Positions 5,845 to 10,772 of a stretch of 10,772 bases of DNA are shown here, piece after piece; within the stretch, counting starts at the first letter, position 1; the number at the start of each line of letters is the position of its first letter. The notes below the pieces were generated by a model. That model did not search any database. It was not told where the DNA came from and saw only the letters and a list, made by a program, of their open reading frames with translations. The stretch comes from Caryophanales bacterium UBA7029 (GTDB lineage: Bacteria > Bacillota_I > Bacilli_A > RFN20 > CAG-826). The DNA lies in contig DLBE01000047.1 of assembly GCA_002494205.1 (NCBI GenBank), forward strand, positions 1 through 10,772. Direction: 5' to 3'. Made by a program: the position numbers and the translations under genes.

Positions 5845-7386
5845 CTAATTTCTTTTCTTTGGTTTTCCAAATATAACGGTTGTGAATACTGTTTGTATCA
5901 AAGATACAATAGCACCGACAAACCAATAAACACCCATTGCTGCTGGGAGTGTAAAGCCCATGATAATAATCATTATTAACATAGCGTAAGAAACTATGTT
6001 TGCAGTTCTATTTTGTTGCTTTTGTGCAGGGTTTTTACCTAATCTTGCAACTTTCTTAGCTCTAGCTTTTTGAATCCATTGAGGAACCTTCATTGAGAAG
6101 AATTGACCAGCTGACATTAATATGATTAATACTAACGCTGTCCACCATCCTCCATTAGCAACGTTCTTAGGACCTAACTTTAATGTTTCCCAAATAGATG
6201 CTGAAAGGTGTAATCCGAGGAAGTTTCCTGTGGATAAAACAGCAGATCCTGTCATAGCGCCCCAAACACCAATAAATATTGGGAATTGAACAATAAGTAC
6301 CAAGAGTTGAGATAATGGATTAACTTTGTGTTTCTTATACAAACGCATTTGCTCTTCGGCCATTCTTTGCTTTTGAGCTTGATTTGTGTTTGCATTTGGA
6401 TATTTTTGTTGAATCTTAGCTAATTCTGGTTGTAAATCAGTCATTTTTCTTTGTGCTAATGTTGATTTAAACGTAACCAAGAAAATGAATAATCTAACGA
6501 TTACTGTAACAACTACGATAGCTAAAATTTGTGGTCCGCCGCTTGCGTAGGCAGCAGAAATTACTTTTGGATCAGCAGTTCTTCCGCCGGCAAACATAAG
6601 TGCAAAAGTATCAATTAACCAAGCAACTGGATAAACAATTAATCCTTCGATTAAATGTCCGCCTTTTCCCCAGGCATCTCCCCAAGTTACTCTATCAACT
6701 TTAATTGATTGACCATTATAGTTACCATATTCAACTTCATCATAAACTGTAATACAGGAATGATATGAAGCTGTTAATGACTCTATTGAACTAATATAAA
6801 GATTTTCAAAGTCTATTGTTGCATACTTTGTATATCCTTTTTCTCTCAATTTTTCATTAATTTTACGTAGTCCATTAAAGGCATCGTCTTTCTTTGCGTC
6901 GTAGTATTTTAAATAACCGTAATCTTTCCTTAAAGATTTAAGAATCTTCATGTCTGGATTATCGAAGTCAAACTTCTTATCTGTGTGCTCTTTGTTATAA
7001 GCCTTAACAGACATATTTAAGACTTCAATATCAAGACTATAGAAGTACTTCCAGCTCGGAAGAGCAACGGAAGAAGTTTTTGCACTTTTAATAATATTTG
7101 TAATAAGTTCTGGTCTTTCATAGACCTTCTTATCTTTTTTATTAACTTTTTCAACGGTGTAAGTGACAACTTGTTCGACTTTACCAATTTTACTAATTAC
7201 TTCGTAATTTTTGCCTTTTCCAGGTTTTGAACCTTCTAATACGAACTCGGTTGCGCCTTGATCTAACGCATAAGCGATTCTACTTTTTTCAATATTTGTG
7301 CAGAAGTTAGCGGTACATCCGGACGCGAATAAAGCAGCTGCGCCTAACGCAACTAACCCTAATGTAAATTTGTTTCTTCTTTTCAC
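5845..7386 (-). CDS. yidC: Membrane protein insertase YidC/Oxa1 family, lipoprotein with large extracytoplasmic domain
   Basis: YidC inserts proteins into the cytoplasmic membrane, alone or with Sec. The core is the C-terminal ~270 residues: membrane segments at about 245-267, 285-306, 358-380, 413-430 and 464-508. The conserved hydrophilic-groove Arg is at 298 (IVRLFIFLVTFKSTLAQRKM), followed by a cytoplasmic helical hairpin (311-355) and NPLSQ. The N-terminus has a lipoprotein signal, KRRNK plus a hydrophobic run ending ASGC with lipidated Cys24, as in B. subtilis SpoIIIJ. Between Cys24 and the first membrane segment lie about 215 Lys- and Tyr-rich residues of unknown fold, so the protein (513 aa) is about twice the length of SpoIIIJ. 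The start codon is GTG at 7386, with TAGGA upstream that includes the rnpA stop. Confidence 0.95.
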   Translation of the reverse strand: MKRRNKFTLGLVALGAAALFASGCTANFCTNIEKSRIAYALDQGATEFVLEGSKPGKGKNYEVISKIGKVEQVVTYTVEKVNKKDKKVYERPELITNIIKSAKTSSVALPSWKYFYSLDIEVLNMSVKAYNKEHTDKKFDFDNPDMKILKSLRKDYGYLKYYDAKKDDAFNGLRKINEKLREKGYTKYATIDFENLYISSIESLTASYHSCITVYDEVEYGNYNGQSIKVDRVTWGDAWGKGGHLIEGLIVYPVAWLIDTFALMFAGGRTADPKVISAAYASGGPQILAIVVVTVIVRLFIFLVTFKSTLAQRKMTDLQPELAKIQQKYPNANTNQAQKQRMAEEQMRLYKKHKVNPLSQLLVLIVQFPIFIGVWGAMTGSAVLSTGNFLGLHLSASIWETLKLGPKNVANGGWWTALVLIILMSAGQFFSMKVPQWIQKARAKKVARLGKNPAQKQQNRTANIVSYAMLIMIIIMGFTLPAAMGVYWFVGAIVSLIQTVFTTVIFGKPKKRN

Positions 7387-7395
7387 GTGTTTTTC

Positions 7396-7713
7396 CTACT
7401 TTTCAATTATAAATTGAATCTCAGATAAGATTTCTTTGAAGTTTTCAGTATCATAAGATTTGCGAACAATTAACACCGTGTCCACTGGTTTTTCAAACTT
7501 GGTGGATTGGCCAATCGCAGATCTAATTTGTCTTTTTATTCTATTTCTTAAGACTGCATTTCCAGTCTTTTTTGGGACCGATATCCCGTATCTAGAGTAA
7601 CCTAGATTGTTTTGGATAGTATAAGATACAAAAAAACTAGTTTTTTTAACTTCGCCTTCTCCAATTACTTTCTGAAATTCAGAATATTTTTTAATGCGGT
7701 TTTTTACGATCAT
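7396..7713 (-). CDS. rnpA: Ribonuclease P protein component
   Basis: RnpA is the small basic protein that binds RNase P RNA and helps it mature the 5' ends of tRNAs. The 105 residues are typical in length. Seen: RIKKYSEFQKV near the N-terminus, FFVSY in the central sheet, and the signature RYGISVPKKTGNAVLRNRIKRQIR region, with the RNR motif at 56-58. It starts only five bases after the rpmH stop, and no Shine-Dalgarno site precedes its ATG (7713), so it probably depends on ribosomes terminating on rpmH. Its TAG stop forms part of the yidC ribosome site. The rpmH-rnpA-yidC-khpB order is conserved widely in bacteria. Confidence 0.97.
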   Translation of the reverse strand: MIVKNRIKKYSEFQKVIGEGEVKKTSFFVSYTIQNNLGYSRYGISVPKKTGNAVLRNRIKRQIRSAIGQSTKFEKPVDTVLIVRKSYDTENFKEILSEIQFIIEK

Positions 7714-7718
7714 TAAAA

Positions 7719-7853
7719 TTAGATAGCAATTCTAGCTCTTCCTTTAGCTCTACGAGCCGCTAAAACTTTACGTCCTCCAGCGGTTTTCATTCTTTGACGG
7801 AAGCCGTGAACGTTCTTTCTGTGTTTGTTTGATGGTTGAAATGTTCTTTTCAT
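7719..7853 (-). CDS. rpmH: 50S ribosomal protein bL34
   Basis: bL34 is a very small, basic protein of the large ribosomal subunit. The reading frame from ATG 7853 to TAA 7719 gives 44 residues: it begins MKRTFQPSNKHRKNVHGFR, continues QRMKTAGGRKVLAARRAKG and ends RARIAI. This is the full family pattern and length. AGAGGAGA lies about six bases before the ATG. It is the first gene of the leftward operon, behind a near-consensus promoter, as expected for a highly expressed ribosomal protein. It is easily missed because it is so short. Confidence 0.98.
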   Translation of the reverse strand: MKRTFQPSNKHRKNVHGFRQRMKTAGGRKVLAARRAKGRARIAI

Positions 7854-7890
7854 ATAGATCTCCTCTGTGCCTTTCTAGCACGCGCCGTTA

Positions 7891-7919
7891 ATTATACATA
7901 CGCACCCAAATGTAGTCAA
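7891..7919 (-). promoter_or_regulatory. Strong sigma-A promoter of the rpmH operon
   Basis: On the minus strand TTGACT (7919-7914) and a perfect TATAAT (7896-7891) are separated by exactly 17 bases. The start of transcription would fall near 7884, giving a leader of about 30 bases to the rpmH ATG with a strong ribosome site. A DnaA-box-like site (7939-7947) lies about 20 bases upstream of the -35. Confidence 0.9.
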
Positions 7920-7938
7920 AGAATTTTTGCGCGTATGC

Positions 7939-7947
7939 TTATACACA
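7939..7947 (+). promoter_or_regulatory. DnaA box (TTATACACA)
   Basis: This matches TTATNCACA and differs from TTATCCACA at one base. It lies about 20 bases upstream of the rpmH -35 box, so DnaA bound here could also affect the operon. Confidence 0.7.
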
Positions 7948-8058
7948 TGAACTAATTTTAATCAAAAAATATAAATTTTATTTTCTTTCCACATTTTTAA
8001 ACTAAAAGTTCATATTTTTTTCGTTGTTTTCCACGAACACAAGCAACTTTTCACATAA

Positions 8059-8089
8059 TGTTGATTTGTTGTTGATATTTTGTGTTGAT
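8059..8089 (+). repeat. Three TGTTGAT direct repeats in oriC
   Basis: TGTTGAT occurs at 8059-8065, 8070-8076 and 8083-8089, spaced 11 and 13 bases apart, about one helical turn. The ten-base GTTGATATTT of the second copy recurs at 8305-8314, where it overlaps the predicted dnaA -35 box. The function is unknown. Confidence 0.6.
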
Positions 8090-8137
8090 TTTATGATTTT
8101 ATTCAGTTTTAATCGATATTTTTTTAAAATTATATAG

Positions 8138-8146
8138 TGTGTATAA
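8138..8146 (-). promoter_or_regulatory. DnaA box (TTATACACA)
   Basis: The minus strand reads TTATACACA, the same variant as at 7939-7947 but in the opposite orientation. Confidence 0.68.
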
Positions 8147-8176
8147 ATCAAAATGTGTGAGTTAGATTATTTTAAG

Positions 8177-8185
8177 TTATCCACA
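8177..8185 (+). promoter_or_regulatory. Consensus DnaA box (TTATCCACA)
   Basis: A perfect TTATCCACA. With the preceding AG it forms an 11-bp arm (8175-8185) whose complement lies at 8222-8232, so this and the next box face each other. Confidence 0.92.
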
Positions 8186-8221
8186 TAAATTCACATGCGA
8201 ACAATCTAAACATAAAAAATT

Positions 8222-8230
8222 TGTGGATAA
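8222..8230 (-). promoter_or_regulatory. Consensus DnaA box (TTATCCACA), opposite orientation
   Basis: A perfect box on the minus strand, 36 bases from the box at 8177-8185 and inverted to it. A second inverted pair, TTAGATT (8162-8168) and AATCTAA (8203-8209), interleaves with this one. Confidence 0.92.
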
Positions 8231-8274
8231 CTCAAATAAACACGATTAATTCTATATAATTTTTACTAATTTTC

Positions 8275-8283
8275 TGTGGAAAA
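8275..8283 (-). promoter_or_regulatory. DnaA box, one mismatch (TTTTCCACA)
   Basis: The minus strand reads TTTTCCACA, a common functional variant. It lies about 20 bases upstream of the dnaA -35 box and could serve dnaA autoregulation. Confidence 0.75.
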
Positions 8284-8305
8284 AAATTTTTGCTCAAAAT
8301 ATTCG

Positions 8306-8333
8306 TTGATATTTATAAAATAAATAGTATACT
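8306..8333 (+). promoter_or_regulatory. Probable dnaA promoter
   Basis: TTGATA (8306-8311) and TATACT (8328-8333) are separated by 16 bases. The predicted start near 8340 leaves a leader of about 20 bases with AGGTGA at 8350-8355, six bases before the dnaA ATG. TAGTAT at 8325-8330 is an alternative -10. Confidence 0.7.
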
Positions 8334-8361
8334 TACAATCAAATTTAATAGGTGAATTATT

Positions 8362-9717
8362 ATGAACGAGACAATTTCAGAGTTACAAAACGCCTGGTCC
8401 CGTATTCAAACCGAATTAAGTAAAACCATTGAAGATAGGCACTTTTTCGATGTTTATCTTGGTGAATCTTACATACATTCGATTGAAAACGGAACAATGA
8501 CTGTAGTTGTTGGATCAAAACTAGCCGTTACAATTTTAAGTTCAAAATACACAAGTTTAATCCAAGAAGCTGCAAAAACAGTATTAGGCACCAATGTTAA
8601 AGTTGTAATTAATATTAAAGAAGATATAAAGATAGTTTCAGCACTATCTGAAGATAAAGAAAACTTCTTCAAAAGCCAAGTTATAAATCCTTCATTAACT
8701 TTTGATAGTTTTATAGCAGGGCCTTCAAACTTAGAAGCAAAACAGGCTGCATTATTTGTTGCCTCTAACCCAGGCAAAGCCTTTAACCCATTATTTATTT
8801 ATTCAAATTCAGGATTAGGAAAAACACACTTAATGCACGCTATCGTGAACTATGTTCACGAAAAATTCCCAGGAAAGAAGACTCTTTACTGTGATTCAAA
8901 CGATTTCTTTAATGAATATCTTAAATTCTTAACTGGTCAAACCAAAGGAACTGCATTTAAAGATTTCTGTGCAAGCCGTGACTTCTTCTTAATTGATGAC
9001 ATTCAAAACATTTCATCAAAAGAGCAAACACTCGTTACCTTCTTTGAAATATTTAACATCTTGCATTCTCACGGAAAACAAATTGTTATCACGAGTGATA
9101 AACACCCATCAGAATTAAAAGCATTCGATGAAAGACTTAAATCTAGATTTGCTGCTGGATTAACGGTTTCAATTAACCAACCAGACACACAAACATGTGT
9201 AGCAATTCTTAAAAATAAAATTGAAAACAGTATTCTTGATATCAATTCATTCGATCCGCAAGTCCTTGAATTGATTGCTAAAAACTTCTCTAAAAATATC
9301 AGAGAAATTGATACAGCTTTTAATAAATTGTTGTGGTATGTTACAAGCTTCCGCCCAACAAAATATATTAGTTTAGATATTGCGTATGAGGCGCTTCAAT
9401 CTTTGATTGATGTAAAAGTTTCTAAGCAAAAACTAAACGAGCAAAGAATCATCTCGGTGGTTGCAGATTACTATAATAAAACGCCATCCCAACTCACTGG
9501 AACATCAAGACAAGGTGAAATTGTATTTGCAAGACATATTGCCATGTATATGATTAGAAAAATGCTTGATACTCCTTACACTAAAATCGGTATGATCTTC
9601 GGAGGTAAGGACCACTCCACTGTTATGAACGGTGTTGAAAAAGTGGAAAAAGAGTTGAAAACTAACCCTAATATAGAAACTGTAATTAACGAGGTAAAAT
9701 CACTCTTAAAAGCATAA
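8362..9717 (+). CDS. dnaA: Chromosomal replication initiator DnaA
   Basis: DnaA is the AAA+ ATPase that binds DnaA boxes at oriC, opens the duplex and recruits the helicase. The 451 residues are full length. Domain I is about 1-85 (WSRIQTEL start) and the linker is short (about 86-110). The AAA+ domain III has FDSFIAGPSN, Walker A at 148-155 (SNSGLGKT), Walker B LIDDIQ at 210-215, sensor 1 VITSD at 242-246, the arginine-finger segment ERLKSRF at 257-263, and sensor 2 NIREID at 312-317. Domain IV has the DNA-binding signature GGKDHSTVMNGVEKV at 414-428. The Walker A is unusual: the family has GGVGLGKT, so the first Gly is Ser here, while GKT is intact. No terminator follows, so dnaN is probably co-transcribed. 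Boxes on both sides suggest autoregulation. Confidence 0.98.
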   Translation: MNETISELQNAWSRIQTELSKTIEDRHFFDVYLGESYIHSIENGTMTVVVGSKLAVTILSSKYTSLIQEAAKTVLGTNVKVVINIKEDIKIVSALSEDKENFFKSQVINPSLTFDSFIAGPSNLEAKQAALFVASNPGKAFNPLFIYSNSGLGKTHLMHAIVNYVHEKFPGKKTLYCDSNDFFNEYLKFLTGQTKGTAFKDFCASRDFFLIDDIQNISSKEQTLVTFFEIFNILHSHGKQIVITSDKHPSELKAFDERLKSRFAAGLTVSINQPDTQTCVAILKNKIENSILDINSFDPQVLELIAKNFSKNIREIDTAFNKLLWYVTSFRPTKYISLDIAYEALQSLIDVKVSKQKLNEQRIISVVADYYNKTPSQLTGTSRQGEIVFARHIAMYMIRKMLDTPYTKIGMIFGGKDHSTVMNGVEKVEKELKTNPNIETVINEVKSLLKA

Positions 9718-9778
9718 TCTTATATAAAACACGTGTGCGCGAGAAAATTAATGTGATAAAATAAGAAAAATCTATAAA

Positions 9779-9787
9779 TTATCCACA
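9779..9787 (+). promoter_or_regulatory. Consensus DnaA box (TTATCCACA)
   Basis: A perfect box in the dnaA-dnaN gap, directly followed by a second one-mismatch box with no bases between. Confidence 0.92.
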
Positions 9788-9796
9788 ATATCCACA
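9788..9796 (+). promoter_or_regulatory. DnaA box, one mismatch (ATATCCACA)
   Basis: It is directly adjacent to and in the same orientation as the perfect box at 9779-9787. Such tandem boxes next to AT-rich DNA suit loading of a DnaA filament toward dnaN. Confidence 0.78.
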
Positions 9797-9800
9797 CAGG

Positions 9801-9809
9801 TAATAATAA
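9801..9809 (+). promoter_or_regulatory. TAA triplet tract, possible degenerate DnaA-trio element
   Basis: TAATAATAA begins four bases (CAGG) after the tandem DnaA boxes and is followed by AT-rich sequence to 9824. The position suits a DnaA-trio. The trio described in B. subtilis reads, as I recall, as CTA/TTA triplets on the box strand, whereas these read TAA, so the polarity or phase does not match cleanly. Tentative. Confidence 0.35.
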
Positions 9810-9840
9810 ATATCATATATTTAAGGAGAAATAAATAATT

Positions 9841-10772
9841 ATGAGATTTACAATCGATAAAGAATCATTAATAAAAGGCTTAACTTTAGTTAGTAAAGCT
9901 ATACCGCAAAAAGCAGAACTTCCTATTCTTGCAAATTTTAAATTAGCATTAACAGAAAAAGGCTTAGAAATAACTGGTTCAGACAACAATATAACCATTT
10001 GTACTATAGTTCCATTTATGATTGGCGAAAAAGAAATTATTCGCAATTCACAAGAAGGATCTACTTTAGTAGCAGCAAAAATATTGCTTGAAGTTGTTCG
10101 ACACTTAGATGATGAAGTTTGTACTTTTGAACTAATTGATACGTCAATTTTAAAAATTGAAGATTCAAAATCAAATTTCAAACTTAACTCCATTAGATCA
10201 GAAGAATATCCTGATATCGATTTATCCGTTTCTGGAGCATCTTTAACTCTTCCGGGTAAAGATATTCAGACCTTGGTCGAATCAACCGCATTTGCGGCCT
10301 CTATTAAGGAAACAAGACCAATTTTGACCGCTGTCAGCCTCGAAGCTGGTGATTTTAAACTAACTGCGACTGCTACAGACACCGCTAGACTCGCCAGAAA
10401 GCACATTGATATTGAATCGGAAGTTAAATTTGTTGCAAATATTGCTGCAAAGAAATTAATCGATATTGTACGTTCTTTTGAAGAAGGAGATGAAGTCACA
10501 ATTGCTGTTAATGACAAGAAAGCAGTTTTTGCATTTGGCAATTCGGTAATTTCAACGAGATTAACAAGCGGCGATTATCCAAACACTAAAAATATTTTCC
10601 CAAAAGTCTTTAATTACCATCTTGAAGTTAACGCTCAAGAATTTTTAAAAGCAATGGAAAGAGTTTCTCTTTTATCCACCGAATACGAAGGTGTTGTTAA
10701 ACTAATCATGGATCAAGATGAAGTTGAAATGATTTCAAGATCTAGCATGGTTGGAAGTGCAAACGAAAAACT
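9841..10772 (+). CDS. dnaN: DNA polymerase III subunit beta (sliding clamp), 3' end outside window
   Basis: The beta clamp is a ring-shaped homodimer that holds the replicative polymerase on DNA. The frame is open from ATG 9841 to the right edge, giving 310 of about 370 residues. Seen: MRFTIDKESLIKGLTLVSKAI at the start, LPILANFKL at 28-36, LNSIRSEEYPDID at 115-126 ending domain 1, and TRPILTAVSLE at 158-168 and TATDTARLARK at 177-187 in domain 2. Also seen are FAFGNSVISTRLTSGDYPN at 230-248 and the start of domain 3 with ERVSLLS at 273-279. AAGGAGA at 9823-9829 lies about 11 bases before the ATG, slightly long, but no nearer start exists. It follows dnaA with no terminator, as usual. The missing part is the C-terminal half of domain 3, which carries much of the hydrophobic partner-binding pocket. 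Confidence 0.97.
   Translation, partial: MRFTIDKESLIKGLTLVSKAIPQKAELPILANFKLALTEKGLEITGSDNNITICTIVPFMIGEKEIIRNSQEGSTLVAAKILLEVVRHLDDEVCTFELIDTSILKIEDSKSNFKLNSIRSEEYPDIDLSVSGASLTLPGKDIQTLVESTAFAASIKETRPILTAVSLEAGDFKLTATATDTARLARKHIDIESEVKFVANIAAKKLIDIVRSFEEGDEVTIAVNDKKAVFAFGNSVISTRLTSGDYPNTKNIFPKVFNYHLEVNAQEFLKAMERVSLLSTEYEGVVKLIMDQDEVEMISRSSMVGSANEK

Larger units (their letters stand above)
7854..8361. other. oriC: Origin of replication, upstream part (rpmH-dnaA intergenic region)
   Basis: This 508-base gene-free stretch is AT-rich and holds the rpmH promoter, the dnaA promoter and a cluster of DnaA boxes. Two boxes are perfect (8177-8185 on +, 8222-8230 on -), and these form an inverted pair with 11-bp arms. 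Two read TTATACACA (7939-7947 on +, 8138-8146 on -), and one reads TTTTCCACA (8275-8283 on -). Degenerate sites with two mismatches lie at 7985-7993, 8027-8035 and 8047-8055. AT-rich tracts at about 7950-8030 and 8086-8175 are candidates for unwinding. Three TGTTGAT copies lie at 8059-8089. With the boxes between dnaA and dnaN this matches the bipartite oriC of B. subtilis. I see no coding sequence here. Confidence 0.9.
9718..9840. other. oriC: Origin of replication, downstream part (dnaA-dnaN intergenic region)
   Basis: These 123 bases hold the palindrome ACACGTGT (9729-9736), an AT-rich stretch, two adjacent + strand DnaA boxes (9779-9796), a CAGG step, a TAA-triplet tract and an AT-rich run up to the dnaN ribosome site. 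The order of boxes, GC-containing spacer, triplets and AT-rich DNA resembles the unwinding region of B. subtilis oriC between the same two genes. Confidence 0.8.

Noticed and set aside
7379..7394. CACGTG cores at 18-23, 7384-7389 and 9730-9735 considered as parS sites
   Set aside because: Extended comparison with the 16-base parS consensus gives six or seven mismatches for the first two, and the third matches only the core, so none is a credible ParB site.
7854..8361. Search for CRISPR array, tRNA or riboswitch in the 508-base gap
   Set aside because: The repeats are short and irregular, no cloverleaf or GC-rich aptamer-like fold is visible, and the DnaA boxes and promoters explain the region.
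8843..8861. Dyad TCGTGAAC-TAT-GTTCACGA inside dnaA
   Set aside because: Perfect 8-bp arms, but it lies in conserved coding sequence (NYVHEK) with no promoter nearby; a functional operator or hairpin is not supported.
9813..10541. Two open frames on the minus strand (9813-10193 and 10266-10541)
   Set aside because: Both are antisense shadows of the conserved dnaN frame, with no family features.
10672..10680. TTATCCACC within dnaN as a DnaA box
   Set aside because: One mismatch at the conserved last base, isolated inside coding sequence; likely chance in AT-rich DNA.
1..10772. Mobile element, phage or defence island
   Set aside because: No transposase, integrase, terminal repeats or defence-type genes are visible; nearly all genes are conserved core genes in operon order.

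Overview
The window is a replication-origin region of a low-GC, AT-rich Gram-positive bacterium of the Bacilli/Mollicutes-like part of the Firmicutes. This rests on gene order around oriC (rnmV, rnpA, yidC, khpB and mnmE to the left, dnaA and dnaN to the right), on the AT-rich sequence, and on an RNase M5 gene. TGA works as a stop: three successive start/stop overlaps in the left operon read ATGA, so this is not a Mycoplasma-type code in which TGA is Trp. A gut RF39-, Erysipelotrichia- or Izemoplasma-like lineage would fit, but that placement is inference.

Layout. (1) Positions 1-355: the 3' end of ppdK (pyruvate phosphate dikinase) on the + strand with a strong UUCG-loop terminator. (2) 375-670: a small unrecognised 51-residue protein gene on + with its own promoter embedded in a long AT-rich dyad, ending at a hairpin that looks bidirectional. 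(3) 673-7853: a compact minus-strand operon read away from the origin: rpmH, rnpA, yidC, khpB/jag, mnmE, tatD, rnmV, rsmA, ispE, and a small protein made of five 16-residue repeats. Most junctions overlap or are only a few bases long. (4) 7854-8361: a 508-base intergenic region with a near-consensus rpmH promoter, a cluster of DnaA boxes, AT-rich direct repeats and the dnaA promoter. (5) 8362-10772: dnaA and the first 310 codons of dnaN, with two adjacent DnaA boxes and a TAA-triplet tract between them, giving a bipartite oriC as in Bacillus subtilis.

How the genes work together. The right side starts and sustains replication (DnaA initiator, beta clamp). The left operon is mostly RNA and ribosome work: bL34, RNase P protein, RNase M5 (5S rRNA maturation), RsmA (16S methylation), MnmE (tRNA wobble uridine modification) and the RNA-binding protein KhpB. 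It also carries the YidC membrane insertase, the TatD nuclease and IspE of the MEP isoprenoid pathway.

This is largely a conserved housekeeping region and I do not see a new defence, mobile or biosynthetic system. Points worth a second look are the joining of two normally separate Firmicutes gene blocks (mnmE directly followed by tatD-rnmV-rsmA-ispE), the YidC with a large extra N-terminal domain, the altered Walker A motif in DnaA, the two small proteins at the left end, and the details of oriC.
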